Below, piece after piece: positions 40,909-52,700 of a stretch of 64,000 bases of DNA. The DNA lies in assembly GCA_013115125.1 (NCBI GenBank), contig JABANN010000021.1:60759-124758 (forward strand). Reading direction: 5' to 3'. Within the stretch, counting starts at the first letter, position 1; each line of letters opens with the position of its first letter. The stretch is from Perkinsus olseni (taxonomy: Eukaryota > Perkinsozoa > Perkinsida). The translations under genes were made by a program, and so were the position numbers. The notes under the pieces were generated by a model. The model was not told the DNA's origin, did not search any database, and saw only the letters and a program-made list of their open reading frames with translations.

Positions 40909-41979
40909 ATGAGCTTCCCTCGCCCTGGGCCTGGTCTGTTACTGCTCGCCCTCCACGCTATGGCAGCTGACCCGGTAGGCCCCGTGTCCATCCCCGCTGG
41001 GTTATACAATACTACGGCATATGCCGGCCTCTTCGACGGTGTGATGGTGAGGGCCAGTGCCGATATGCGCTGGTCTTTCGTGTTCAAGCTCATTATAGGA
41101 GGGACTCTCCTCACGACACCATCGTATAAAATGAAGCACAGTACAGACGGTTGCTTCGTCTACGATCGCAGCGACAACCTTGCGAACGCTTTCATGGATG
41201 CGTACTTCCGGGAGCTATCGAAAAGGGTTATCGTTGAGCTAAAGTACAGCGACTTTAAAGTCTGCATATCGGAGGGTACGCACCCGTTCTTGGTTCTCAA
41301 AGGGAAAACGTATAGGATGCAGTATATTGCACAGGCGCTCATGGCTGGAGTTGAGCCCGGTCGTGAAACAACAGCCCATCCCAGGGCATCCGACGCAGCA
41401 GCTGCAAGTCCTCAATCTGCCGTGTACATGCCACCCTCCAGCGACGAGGCCCTTGGTGGCCCTCAGAGATCCACTTCTAACAAGAGACCTCTAGTGGACA
41501 CCTCCACTTCGGGTATCATCAAGCGTCGGGCAACGCATGCAGAGATCATGGAAATGCAGGCTCGAAGACGAATTGTTAACAGGCCCGTCACGTCTCGAAC
41601 TACCACGGTCCACGCCGCAGCTTTAGAGCTTCCTCCGCTCGGACGCTATAAGAATGCTGAGCCTGTCCCTCCCTTTGAGAATATCACCCTCAATCGTGAA
41701 CGGAATCCTCAGTGCTCTCTACTTTTCTTCCTGCCTGGCAAGCAGTACCCGTTCGAGGTTGGACCGGGACGATTGGTGTTAGGGAGAGTGTTCAACAGGG
41801 AATGGCCTTGCTATGTGTTCACCACCTCTGATCGAAGAGTTGTCCGCCAAATGAGCTATCTTTCGGATCACCTTGACCGAACTGTCACCGTGAATTCGTT
41901 GTGCGTGTCTTACACGGTTACCGAAGGTGTTAGATTGGTAATACGAGACGCTTCCTACCGGCTGGAGACGATGGGATGA
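40909..41979 (+). CDS. Secreted hypothetical protein, intronless, 356 residues
   Basis: Open frame starting MSFPRPGPGLLLLALHAMAA, a plausible signal peptide. The middle has an Ala/Ser/Pro-rich linker (about 150-190) and a basic patch (GIIKRRATHAEIMEMQARRR). The two ends look like related or similar beta-rich modules (FKLIIGGTLLTTPSYKMK; LCVSYTVTEGVRLVIRDAS). No known family. The codon pattern is even and no stop interrupts it. A lineage-specific secreted family is likely but unproven. Confidence 0.6.
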   Translation: MSFPRPGPGLLLLALHAMAADPVGPVSIPAGLYNTTAYAGLFDGVMVRASADMRWSFVFKLIIGGTLLTTPSYKMKHSTDGCFVYDRSDNLANAFMDAYFRELSKRVIVELKYSDFKVCISEGTHPFLVLKGKTYRMQYIAQALMAGVEPGRETTAHPRASDAAAASPQSAVYMPPSSDEALGGPQRSTSNKRPLVDTSTSGIIKRRATHAEIMEMQARRRIVNRPVTSRTTTVHAAALELPPLGRYKNAEPVPPFENITLNRERNPQCSLLFFLPGKQYPFEVGPGRLVLGRVFNREWPCYVFTTSDRRVVRQMSYLSDHLDRTVTVNSLCVSYTVTEGVRLVIRDASYRLETMG

Positions 41980-42427
41980 AGAGATATGTACTGCATCACA
42001 ATTCTCCTTCCAGATAACGTTGTGAATAAGCAAGATAGAAACCAGTTCTCGTGTGAGTTGATGTACAAGATGCCATTGGATGTTGTTCTTCTTGGTATTT
42101 GTCATGTCGCACTGTATTGAGTTCGTATAAAGCTCCTCCATGGTGGGGCTCTCACGCCCTTCGGCCACTGAAGGACAAAAATGGATCCCAGAAGTGCTAG
42201 AGATGGCCTTGAAATATGGATCTAACATATTCTATGGACCTTTGGACACTTGATCGGGCTCGGGTGTCTTCACGTCTCATTCCTCCGTTACACGCTCGGC
42301 CACCATCAACAATTTCAGCCCCGCCGTAAGCGTAGATCAAACGTCATATTACGCAGGTCGATATATCGCGCCGGTTTGCGTCCACTCAACACCACAGTAC
42401 TTTCAGAGAAGCCCCTCTTCAGGAGAG
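41980..42427. other. Intergenic
   Basis: No supported gene. It lies between convergent genes and presumably holds their 3' ends. Confidence 0.35.
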
Positions 42428-42829
42428 TCAAGTGTCCATGGTGAACTGATACGCCCCGTCATCTTCGTTGGAAGACTCACCCAGGTTAGAGCCGCTTTCC
42501 AGTACGCGCGAGATGTCCTGTATGTCGATTCCCAGGCCTAGAGAGAACAATAGCTCGAACGTTTCTAGAAGAATCTTACCAATTTCGGAGTGAGAGGAGT
42601 TAGAGTCGCCAGGATCCTCAGGGTTGGTGTCTGTCGCCATCCACTCGTCACCATCATCACGACCACCAGCAGGAATCGACATAACAGCTGCTGTGAAGTC
42701 CAAGCTTTGGGCAACCTGACCATTGCCATTAGAATACAGTTCGAAACGACGACCGATCACCGAAGCCCTAGCCCGAGGGGTTCTCCGCCTGGTAGAAGGA
42801 GGGCCATTGGGCGAGAGGTCCGCCACCAA
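42428..42829 (-). CDS. Hypothetical acidic protein
   Basis: A 133-codon frame with a basic first part (STRRRTPRARASVIGRRFEL) and an acidic second part (GGRDDGDEWMATDTNPEDPG). A short Leu-rich segment follows (ILLETFELLFSLGLGID). The frame stays open upstream, and a 44-nt GT..AG segment near 42848-42891 suggests a further 5' exon. No family recognised. Low confidence that it is a gene. Confidence 0.3.
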   Translation of the reverse strand: MVADLSPNGPPSTRRRTPRARASVIGRRFELYSNGNGQVAQSLDFTAAVMSIPAGGRDDGDEWMATDTNPEDPGDSNSSHSEIGKILLETFELLFSLGLGIDIQDISRVLESGSNLGESSNEDDGAYQFTMDT

Positions 42830-43329
42830 ATCCTGCTCCGGGTCCTCGTCTGCTGACCGTCCTCATCATGATACGATCTCGACCAAGAGCATACCTTCAT
42901 CATGATGAGAGGCCGCGTGGGTAGAGGGGGGTGAGATATCGCACGGTGCAGCAGCCGAGCCGATGTAGGGCCGCCGAGGGTGATACGACCTCAGAGACTC
43001 CGCCTGATTGAGGTTCGAATAGATCCACAGAGGTTGATGTTATCACTCTCATCAACTCTTCATGTCTTCGGCTGGCCATCACACTGCACGGCTGAGGTCT
43101 GTCGTTGAGTAGTCCGAAGGGATGCTGAATCCTCTCATCTGGTAACGGTGGCAGTGGACTTATTACCCGAGTGACGAGTGGATTCAACTCCCCCATTCGA
43201 GTTCAACTGCAAAACACGCTTATACCGTCTGCTGACAACATTCGCCGAGATCAAGCGCGCGCTACTAGCGCCTAGAGCTAGCACGCAGCGTACCGTACGC
43301 TAGTACCGTCCCCTTTGCTACTCTTGAGG

Positions 43330-44720
43330 ACATAATTACTCCATTAGGAACATCATTTCTTGGGTTGTAATTTTTCGTCAATCGAGATCAATACGTCAGA
43401 AAATGGCTTATCAAACTAAAGATGTTTTTAATTTCTTGAGAAAAACAAAAATCGGTCCCTCACTGATGATCCTTGACCAGATAATGTCAGATATTAGCTT
43501 GAATATGAGAATGTCTCCTGGAGCAAAAGAATGGATTCACAAGGACCTCCTAATGGTTATTTATCCATAATGCTCGGAGCAACAAGCATGTATTATATAC
43601 TATTCTTATAGCCAAAGAAATCACGAAAGAAGGGATCACATCGCCATGTCCAAAGTTCATCGGTTCAGGATCCCATTACTGAACCGAGATAAAAACATTG
43701 AATGCCAAGGTGGGTAGGTATAGTTCCTAAATTACTATCCACGTTGGCCACTACGTCAGGTGTCTATCAAGATGATATATCTTTCTTGAGAGCTCCTACC
43801 CTCACGAGAAATATGGTTTTCCTTACTCGTTCTTATAGAGAATAAGGAGCAAACATCAGCATCACTACAGCTTTTTAGATATTCATACATGAGTATGATA
43901 AGGGCCAGGGAATTGGAATCTAAGTCATCCCAGATTTTTCAACCAGATGCCACAGATAAACCGCAAGTTGCGGACAGTCTCTTCTTCAATCTCTTCTTAA
44001 CAGCCTCTAGTCTATAGTCTATAAGGAGGCTGTCTGAAACCAAATTCGTGGGATTGTCAACTTTTAAAGCATCAGCCAACATCGGTGTTTCGGGAACATT
44101 ATTTCCTGTATGGCTGACGATGGGGCTGCACATGAGGATAATAAAAGAAATAAAGCGATAGAAGAAGTCTTACAGCTTTTAGACAACTTTTCCCTGAAAA
44201 GTTTTCAGTTGAAAAGTCCTCTCCATATGAAGAAATTGACGAATTGTTTGATTTGGTAGGTATATCAGGGGGAACTTCAAGAACTGAATTTTCAGTTATT
44301 AACAGAAGATTCAGTACTTATTAGAACTTATCAGAACTTATTTCGGAAGAATCAAGTAGGTGGTCCAATAGAGATCTTCGTGTTGACAAAGTTATCAAGA
44401 ATAACTGTTAGATGCTTGGAGACCTGTGACCTATTTCCAGAGTCCTGTGTGAACATATGAGTAACGAGTATCTCACGAAACGAGATGAGAAACATGAAGC
44501 GACGGCAAATCATTACAGCAAAGTCGCTAGAGAAAAATCCAGAAATTCTGTCACCATTACTGTATCAAACTCAAATGTTTGCTTAACCTGGTGTCAGGGC
44601 TTCATAGTGAATACTTTCTCTGTGATGTTTTCAGAAATATTCAAAACTTTTGAATCAAAAGTGATGGTTCATTCCTAAATTCTGTATTCCTCGACTAGAA
44701 GAAAATTTGGGATGAGGGAA
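43330..44720 (+). pseudogene. AT-rich, broken fragment resembling a bunyavirus-type L polymerase (endogenous viral element)
   Basis: This stretch is clearly more AT-rich than its flanks, with AT-rich codons and many stops and frame changes. A 55-codon frame at 43403-43570 begins it. Two segments resemble conserved polymerase regions: one at about 44347-44400 with a Gly-Gly-x-x-Glu-Ile pattern like the pre-motif A region of segmented negative-strand L proteins, and one at about 44560-44660 with a Trp-x-Gln-Gly pattern and a following Phe-x-x-Met like the motif A region. They lie in frames separated by a stop, so the copy is dead. The family call rests on motif resemblance only. Confidence 0.4.
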
Positions 44721-45418
44721 GAGGATGGGAATAGAGAATTGGTGTAGCGGCTACACTGTAGCCGGTGTTGGTGGGTTTAATAATATGCGGGCACTAGGAG
44801 TGACGAAGACGGTACGCATAGCTGCACGCATGCACAGCAGCAACTTGAAAAGTTCGTCGCAGATACATCCCTTGTTCCTAGTTCTTCAAATAGATCCCCG
44901 AAGGGCATGCATGGAAGGGCATGCATCATGAGGTCATGGAAAGGTAGCCTGCATCGTCATTAGCAACGCAATCCTCGTCGCGCCGCATTGGCATTTTCGT
45001 GGCGCGTGACTGTTTTTACCTACAGCTTTGTGCGTCTGCTTGCTAGTGTACGCATACACAAGGAGAAGAACTGGGATCCTTCCACACCCTATGTTGACTT
45101 CAACAAGCTGCTGCACACATGATGAGATTGACACACTGATAGTCGTGGTGCTATGGGTAGTCGATGATAACAGCTTTGGCTTAGGGACTTAGGGGCCTTA
45201 AGTTCGGACGACAGATTCGCCGCGACACGAATGTAAACTACATCATGCACCCTACGACCTGACGAAGTGTGCGGCGACGCCAGTACCGAAATACTCCAAT
45301 CGTAGCTGGTAGTGGTTATACGCATATACGCATCAGCTGAGCTTAACAAGTCCTCCGTACTCATCATCACAACAACATTCGAATGGTCTCCTCGGCTGTC
45401 ACGCTTCGTCCCCACAGG
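44721..45418. other. Intergenic with repeat motif
   Basis: No supported gene. It contains TTTTCGTGGCGCGTGACT at 44994-45011, the reverse complement of a motif in two TOR introns and in the MITE. Confidence 0.35.
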
Positions 45419-46159
45419 ATGCGCTCCAACTGCCTCCATCGCATTTTCTGGTTGTTGGTATTAGTCACTCAAGTCGTGACTCCACTCTCTGCCGAGCCTC
45501 TGACGGTCACTGCCGATTACCCTGCGGTCATCATGGGTTACCTTGAGGGCCCTGGTGCGGCTGAGGGCACCATCATCGACACATACGCCATTCACGTTTC
45601 TACATCAAGAGAGGGATCAACCCTGATGGCGTTTATCAGGATAGCGCGGGGTTCTTTTCGCGTCCAATTACCCACACACTGGCGAAGGCACTATGAAAAT
45701 CCAGATCAATTTTCTCAATCATAGTAGCGCTCCTGAGAGTCCCAACGTTACCGTGGAGATCAGTGGCACAGTTGGTTTGTCTTTCTGGTTCGAAGAGGAT
45801 GTCTACGTAAAGTGGACCATGGACGCGGGTGATGGTATCATGTACAGCCATGACGACCTCGGACTCACCACCTTCACGTTAAAGGCTTGGGTTTTCGCTT
45901 ACCTGACTGGTGCGGCCGCTGGTAGGGTGAATCTTTTGACGTGGTAGGAGATGTGGATACATGGGTCAGCCTTGCAGGAGTCGCAAAGAGCCCTGTCGCC
46001 GACCTGTTCAGTGTGCAGCATGTCCTCGTAATGCGACTGGGAGACGCCTTCTTCTTTACTGGCAATATCAGAGCGCAAGGTGCTTATTTGACCACTGCGA
46101 GCATCCAACAAGGTTTCGATAAACACGAGAGGTTTCTTTACGCCGAGATCTACGATTGA
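45419..46159 (+). CDS. Secreted hypothetical protein, multi-exon
   Basis: Starts MRSNCLHRIFWLLVLVTQVV, a signal peptide ending near LSAEP. Later blocks read VTVEISGTVGLSFWFEEDVY, LTTFTLKAW and LAGVAKSPVADLFSVQHVLV, ending FLYAEIYD before the stop at 46157-46159. The blocks are in different frames, so introns are needed near 45600-45660 and 45915-45955, but I could not fix the junctions. Resembles the secreted protein at 40909 in size and style but shows no shared motif. Function unknown. Confidence 0.4.
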
Positions 46160-46700
46160 TCTTTGGATCATTGGTCGGTGAGGATGCACCAAATGCCGAT
46201 GCCCTCTGGCGATTTTCTTTCCAGTTACGTGGACTACCAAAAGCCTGTTCAACTTCATTCTTAGTTCAGTCGTCTTAGTGTACTATTTTCCGCTTCTCTT
46301 CGTGCAATATCGACGTGAATTTTGTACGCGACTGCCGAGGGTCAATCAAAGGGCCAATGCCCTTCTCACTAGCCTTATCATGTTGCGCTTTAGTTGGAAG
46401 CTTGCGTTATGATAGCTATAACCTGATCCATCCACACAAACGGTACATTTTCATCTTGCTGCAAATGTCGAACGTGTGCGCTCGAGTTGAGCAGAGACTT
46501 TAGGACGTTGTAAGCTTCCTTTTGCTAGGTAGCACCTGGAGTGACCCTTCCCTTCATGATTCGTTCGATTCATGATGGTCATCATCAAACTGGAGCGACT
46601 GAAAGCTACTCTGGGCTCCGTGTCCCGAGGCTTGAACGAACCTGGCTCGATTGTCATCTAGCTACATAATTTGGTTCGACCGACCTTTCCGCGTCGAAGC
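46160..46700. other. Intergenic, upstream of the TOR gene
   Basis: No supported gene. Probably the 3' end of the secreted protein gene and the promoter of the TOR gene. Confidence 0.35.
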
Positions 46701-46703
46701 ATG

Positions 46704-46745
<42 letters not shown>

Positions 46746-49700
46746 GTACCGTGATAGTGTTATCATCCTCACTGAAGGAGTGGAGTTTTGCCAAAGTAGT
46801 TAATGCAGGGAGAGGTGGCAGGCTACTCATCGTCTCAGGATTTTTTATATCGCATGATGGAAGTTGATGGCAGGGATAAACCGGAGCAGAGGGGATTCAT
46901 CAATAAGGCAAGAGCTGCAGTGGAGAAGCACAAAAGGAGATTGACTGGAGTATCGTCAGTGGGACCGGTATTATGGGGTTATTGGTGCAACCTCTTCCGC
47001 ATCTTTCCATCTCGACTTCAGGATACTCATGCGTATCATTGTCAGGGGCTTGGGGGGAGGCCTTCAGTCTTGACCCGGCAGATGTCTCGATTCAGTCTAA
47101 GCGAAACGCCAGCCCAGGGACCATCATCGCTGGGATTCAGCGATCTCGAAATCGTAATGTTGATGGGCCTTACGAAGTAGACTCAACTGGGTTGCAACCT
47201 ACTGAAATACGAACGGTCGGGGGTGCTGCGGCCGCCCGTTCCGGTTCGGGAAAAGGGGCCCAGAAACGTCACCGGGAACATCCTCGGACGCTGCGTTACA
47301 GAGGGGCGTGAATTCGTGAATTAGCGGTTCGTAAAATTCTATCGCGTAGAGATAGGGGGGAGGGGCTGATCATACCCAGTGGCTCCAAGACAGCTCTTGG
47401 TGTGAGGGGTCTCATAGGTCGCCTCTTGCGTAGTATATTATGGTATCCTTCGCTGTGCGCAGATACGAGGGTTGGATGCATTGGCACCAGTGAGGAGTGA
47501 TGGTACTCAAGCTATAGATCAATCGTCATCAGATCTGCTGGGAGGTGTCCATCAAGATGATACGGACGCGAAGGATATCAAACCCTGCTTTGATGCTATG
47601 TAGTCGCCCACTGGCGGGGGAGAATTGGGTCAGAGTAGATTCTTCTGTTCTGGCGTACTTATAATGAGTTGGACCTCACTCGGGCTGTGCTTCGATGAGC
47701 TACGGCTTGTCGCATTGAGGGATTTCGAACAGCGTGGTGTATCAGGAGGGAGAGGGAGAGGGGGGGGGGAGCTGTGGCGACCTTTGTGCGCCACTAGCCT
47801 CCTGGTAGACGCTCCTACCGAAACTCAATCCGACCTCTCTCCCGATTTCCGCTTCGCAAGGCGCTATTCGTAACGGCGTAATCTTGCAATCGGTAGGGTT
47901 GTTGTGGTATTACTTTCAGGCCTCCAAACTCTCAATTGGAAGCTAAAAGGTATCAAGCCTGCTTAAGTCTCAAAGATATCGCGGCAAGCTCGCCAGAGCA
48001 CTTCGCTCTTTATAAGCCGGTATTCTTACAGAGGGTGTGGACAGTCATACTGGGAGAGGGGCATAGAATAGTGAGCCAAAGGACCCGGGTTCTATCCCAT
48101 CACACTTCATTTTTAGTCTACTCGTCGAGCAGCGGTGCTCGCCTTGCAAGCATCACTGCCCATCTCCCCTCCCACTCACAAGGAATCTAAGGTCGAACCA
48201 AGCGAGTGGTGCGTCTGGCCCCTGGCGATAGTGGGCAGGACCCTCGATGATTCCATTCAAAATGGAGCCTCGTCCAATACTGCTGTGAAGGCGATGGCCT
48301 GCTCGATGCCTCGACCCAAGCGGACAGAGGCGGCCATACAGGGCAGCCTAACCGTACTGGGCGCGATGGTGGACGTTGGAGGTAATACAAAGGCAGGAAA
48401 TCAGTCCGAGTGTTCAAAGACCTGTCTCTCCTGAGCGTCAGGAGCGCTCCCAGGGTCAGGGTCTTTAGGGATGTTGAATTCAATCTTGAGAGCGCATTTC
48501 GGAGGGGCAGTCTATTGAACGCCGGCGGTGGTTGTGGAGGAGAATCTTTGCGCGTGCGTGGCGTGGTGAGAAGATACGATCAGGTCCGACGGTTCGATCT
48601 GATTTGCTGTACTGGCTGAGGCTCACGCTGCGCTATCGGCGTTCTAAATGGAAGAGTGTGGTCCAAGTCGTGGATAAACTCCTGGCAACTTTCGCGGAGG
48701 CCAGCCCGGACGTCTTCGCTTCATGCGGGGACGAGGCTGTGGGGCATCTCATAACGGAGGCGGCTGGTATGGAGGATTACTGCGGTCCGGAAGGGAGACC
48801 GGCTGCGGTCAGCGCAGTAAGGTTTGCGGGAATCGAACTCGGGTCTTTCGGGTTGTTAGGTTGACGTGTGGACTATCGTACTATTTTGACTGTGGAGACG
48901 CTTCGTGTTTCAGCTTGCCCAAGTGTGTGTAGCCGAGGGAGCTGGGCATATTGCCCCGTACGAGAAGAGTGTCATCAGCTGTGTCGAATCGATACTGGCG
49001 GAGGGAGACGTTAAAGCGGCAGTAGAGCGGAAGGCCAGCGGGGGTAGAGTCCAAAACCACTGTCATAATCTTGCCATACCACACCATTCAGAAACTTCGC
49101 CCAGCGGTCGAACGGACAGGCTCTATCGGCTGCATCAGAACACCCTAGAGTGAGTATCAGTGGCCTGGGGGGGGCATCGTGCGGATCCGACAACGACGTC
49201 TTGCCCTACGATAATCCTGTCGCCGCCGGTATTGTTAGGAGAAATCGTCGGACATGGAAGTTTCACAGCTGGTGCTTCCTTCTGCTTCGTCCCTCTCTTG
49301 TAGTAGTGGTCATATAGCATAACTTCTTATGTTAAGCCTTTTGGTAGTGCTGGAGCTGTCAGACTGAATTGCCGCGGGGTTCAATGAATCGATGATCCTG
49401 CATGTGAAGAGCTTGTAGGTGCCTCGGGAAGTTGGCGGAGACGGTTGGATCGAGGTTGGCAGGGTACTTCGAGGATGGTAAATTGGTGTGTCTGATGTTC
49501 TCGGCGGGCCTAACGCCAGCAGTACTGGAGTCTGTATGGGATTGTTGTTACTACTGCGAACCAGCGGTAGGGAGGGCGGGTGGGTGGAGGGATTGGATCC
49601 AGCTGATGCGCTTCATTCTCAAGTGGGAGGGGATCGCTCGGGTCATCCGGTCGAGCTTTTGAACGGTCTCGGAATTGTCGACAGTTTGGGCAGACCAGTT

Positions 49701-52700
49701 GGTTGCTATGGACCTGGAAGGGCGTTATAGAATCTTTTCAGTGCGGCCCGCTCCAGAGCCGACTGCTGGATACGGTTGCCTCTATTCTGCAAGAGGCTAC
49801 CTCGTGTAAAACACTAACTTCGCCCGAACAACAGGTGGGCTTAGGGGGCGGTTTGAGGGGTGGGTTTGGGAGTGGGGTATCTTATGAATCATTGCCCTCC
49901 GGCAGACCTGTGAGACTAGCATAGCCCGAGGTAGCGTAGTAAATTACCATTGGTGTTGCCAAGCATAATGCTGAGTATCGCTCCAAGTCCGAAGCTCTGA
50001 TGTAGGTAGTAGATAGACCAGAGTAAGTGGACGAAGGAGGGATTGTCTTACCCTCTTAGGCCTCGTCTCACCCGCACTGCAAAGAATAGCTTTGCTCGTG
50101 TATGCCAAAAAAATCATCCTTTCATTTATATTATACCATCCCCTTTGAGGGAGCGCTACAGCATATCGAAGTCCCTGTGTTTGACCTTCCCTCTCCTCCC
50201 GTCGTCAGGTTCATCGTCCGCGGACCCTGTCAGTGATGTCAGCGGGTGAGGGCGCCCTCCCACCGCTGCTGTGGCCCAGCGGGATTGATGCGGTCAGGTT
50301 CGGCTGCTCTCGAGGCCCAGGCGTCATCCGCGGTGCTGGCGATGAAAGCTCTGGTCAGCTTCGGCCCCTATGATCCGAGGGTGAAACCTTTCCTGTGCGA
50401 CACTGTACTTCGGTGAGTATCTTAGCGGAGCGAAGTGATATTTTATCTGCATTTTCGTTGGTGGAAGGTGTTTGGATCACCAGCACCCCCTCGTCCGGAA
50501 GATGGCGGCGACGACAATAACGAAGCTGCTCCTGCCGGTGGACTTCCCGGATGACGGAAGTAGAGAAAGGAAACCATCTTTCTCCGACGAGGTGAATCAT
50601 TTTGTCAATCCTCAGCGGAGCGAAGCAGCCCAGCTGTTACTTTTACAGACCCCGACCACCGAAGTATCTTCGGACTCGGCTGACCTCCAGCCGAGCCGCG
50701 GACGGCAGATTATCCTGTGCAAGCCTCATCACATAGAGGCGATCTCCAGAGTGGTGCAAAGGCTGCTGGTTCTGGCAGTAGCAGACACGGATCCTGATAT
50801 AAGGTAGGTCCTGGGATTTGAACCTGGGTCGTTGGGATGAGAGCTTACAGGTTCTCCGTGTTTGATGGCATTGATCGTCGCTTCGACCCTTTCCTTTCTG
50901 ACCGGGTGTGCATAGCTGCAATAACGCAGGTAGGTTTCGTTGATACCGGGTTCGATCCCGGCGGAGGTCGTTTTTCAGGCATTAAATGATGAATCACTGA
51001 TAGTGAGGAAGGCCGCGGTGAAGCTGCTTGGGCGGCTCTGCCATCACAACCCGGCATACGTCCTCCCAGCTCTGAGGAAGCTTCTAATTCAACTTCTAAC
51101 AGAGTTGGAATACAACCATGTACGCAGCTGGGCTCACTACAACTTGCAATCTTGAGCCCTCTTGCTGTTTCTCTAGGCGGATCGGGGTGGTGAGGAGGCT
51201 GCGGAACTTCTGTGTGACCTCCTTTCGAAGGCGGGCAGCCATATGAGTCCGTATGTCTTCGCTGTTGTGGAGGCCGTGGTGTCGAAGCTTTGTCGCCCGG
51301 AACCGATATCCCCGAGGTAGAAAAGTGACGTGGGCGGGGGTCGAACCTGGGTGGTTGGGTTGCGCAGATATACCTCCTTGCTCCTCGAGGCTCTGGGCCA
51401 GCTGAGTGATATATCCGGCCAGGCGATACTGTCTAGTGGGCTTATTGATGATATATTGCAGCTTCTCGTCGATAATGTCCAGGTAGGTCTCGGGTTCGAT
51501 TCTCGGTGGAGGCATTTTTATTTCTCAGGATACTCGGTCGGGTGGTGAGGGCGACCAGGCAGCGCAATGGGATAAGAAGCGGGAGGTTACATACCGGTAG
51601 GGCCACGGTGGATCTTATCACAACAATCATACTTATGAAACGGCTGATCGATTTCGAAGCCGCGGTACCTCATGCTCTTCTTCTGAGCTTCATTTGGGCA
51701 TCCATGGTCAGAACTCTCTCCCGGGTGGTCGAGAACACCGGCCTGGTTGTGGTACCGTACGAGAAGCATCCTCCTCTGCTGCCATATATAATAGAGTTCC
51801 TTCGTGCTGATGCCCAACACTCAGCTCATACTGCTGTCAGACGGCAGGTAGGGGGCATGTTGGTGGGGTCGGCGATCGAACCCGGGTGAATGGATTACCC
51901 ACTCAGGCCATACGAGCAATAGGAACTCTCGGCGCCCTAGACCCCACACGCTTTGATGCACTCAAGCAGATTGCCAGCATACCGGTGATGGACTCCTCTG
52001 GAAGTGGTCAGCCCTACCAACTCTTCCACGACTCTCGACCAGGTAAGCTCGATCACTAGAATCACCTATCCTCATGAAGGTTGAAAGATTCGCACGCTGT
52101 TATCGCCAGCCGCCGGTATTGTCTCCTAGGATTGTCGTGTCTGCATGACTCTGTCCTCCACCGTCTTCTTTCAGTACCAACTGGAGCCACCGCTACCCAG
52201 AGCACAATGCTCGGCGTGTCCCATTCCCATCACGCAGGGGCGGCGGCAGTGACCCCTGCAGAGCATCCACCATTCGAAGGGAAAGCGTCCACTGCGGGTG
52301 AGTGGACCAGCAGTATACCATCGCCGACGCTCCCTCTCAGCTGCTGCTGCTGCAGCCCCCTACGCTTGCTGTGGCTTCACGGCGAGTATTGCGGCAGGCA
52401 TGGATCTGCAGCAACAACTCCTCACTGTGATGATCCAGATGGCGTTCGAGGAGGTAGGTGGAGGTGGAGGGTGATGGGAGTTGAGGTTGGTGTGGTAGGG
52501 AATTGATGAAGATGATTGTTGTGGTAGCGGTCGAGGGGCCGCCGGTGGCAGAACAGATCGTGAAGGTGAGCTGCAATGATCTTGAGCGTGCGTACATAGA
52601 TTCCTTGTCGCCTCGTGATGAACAGGTGATGCTAGTATCAGACAGCAGCGACTGGCCCAGACGAGTGCTCCGGCTTGGGCGGCCAGTGGCGCTGACAACC

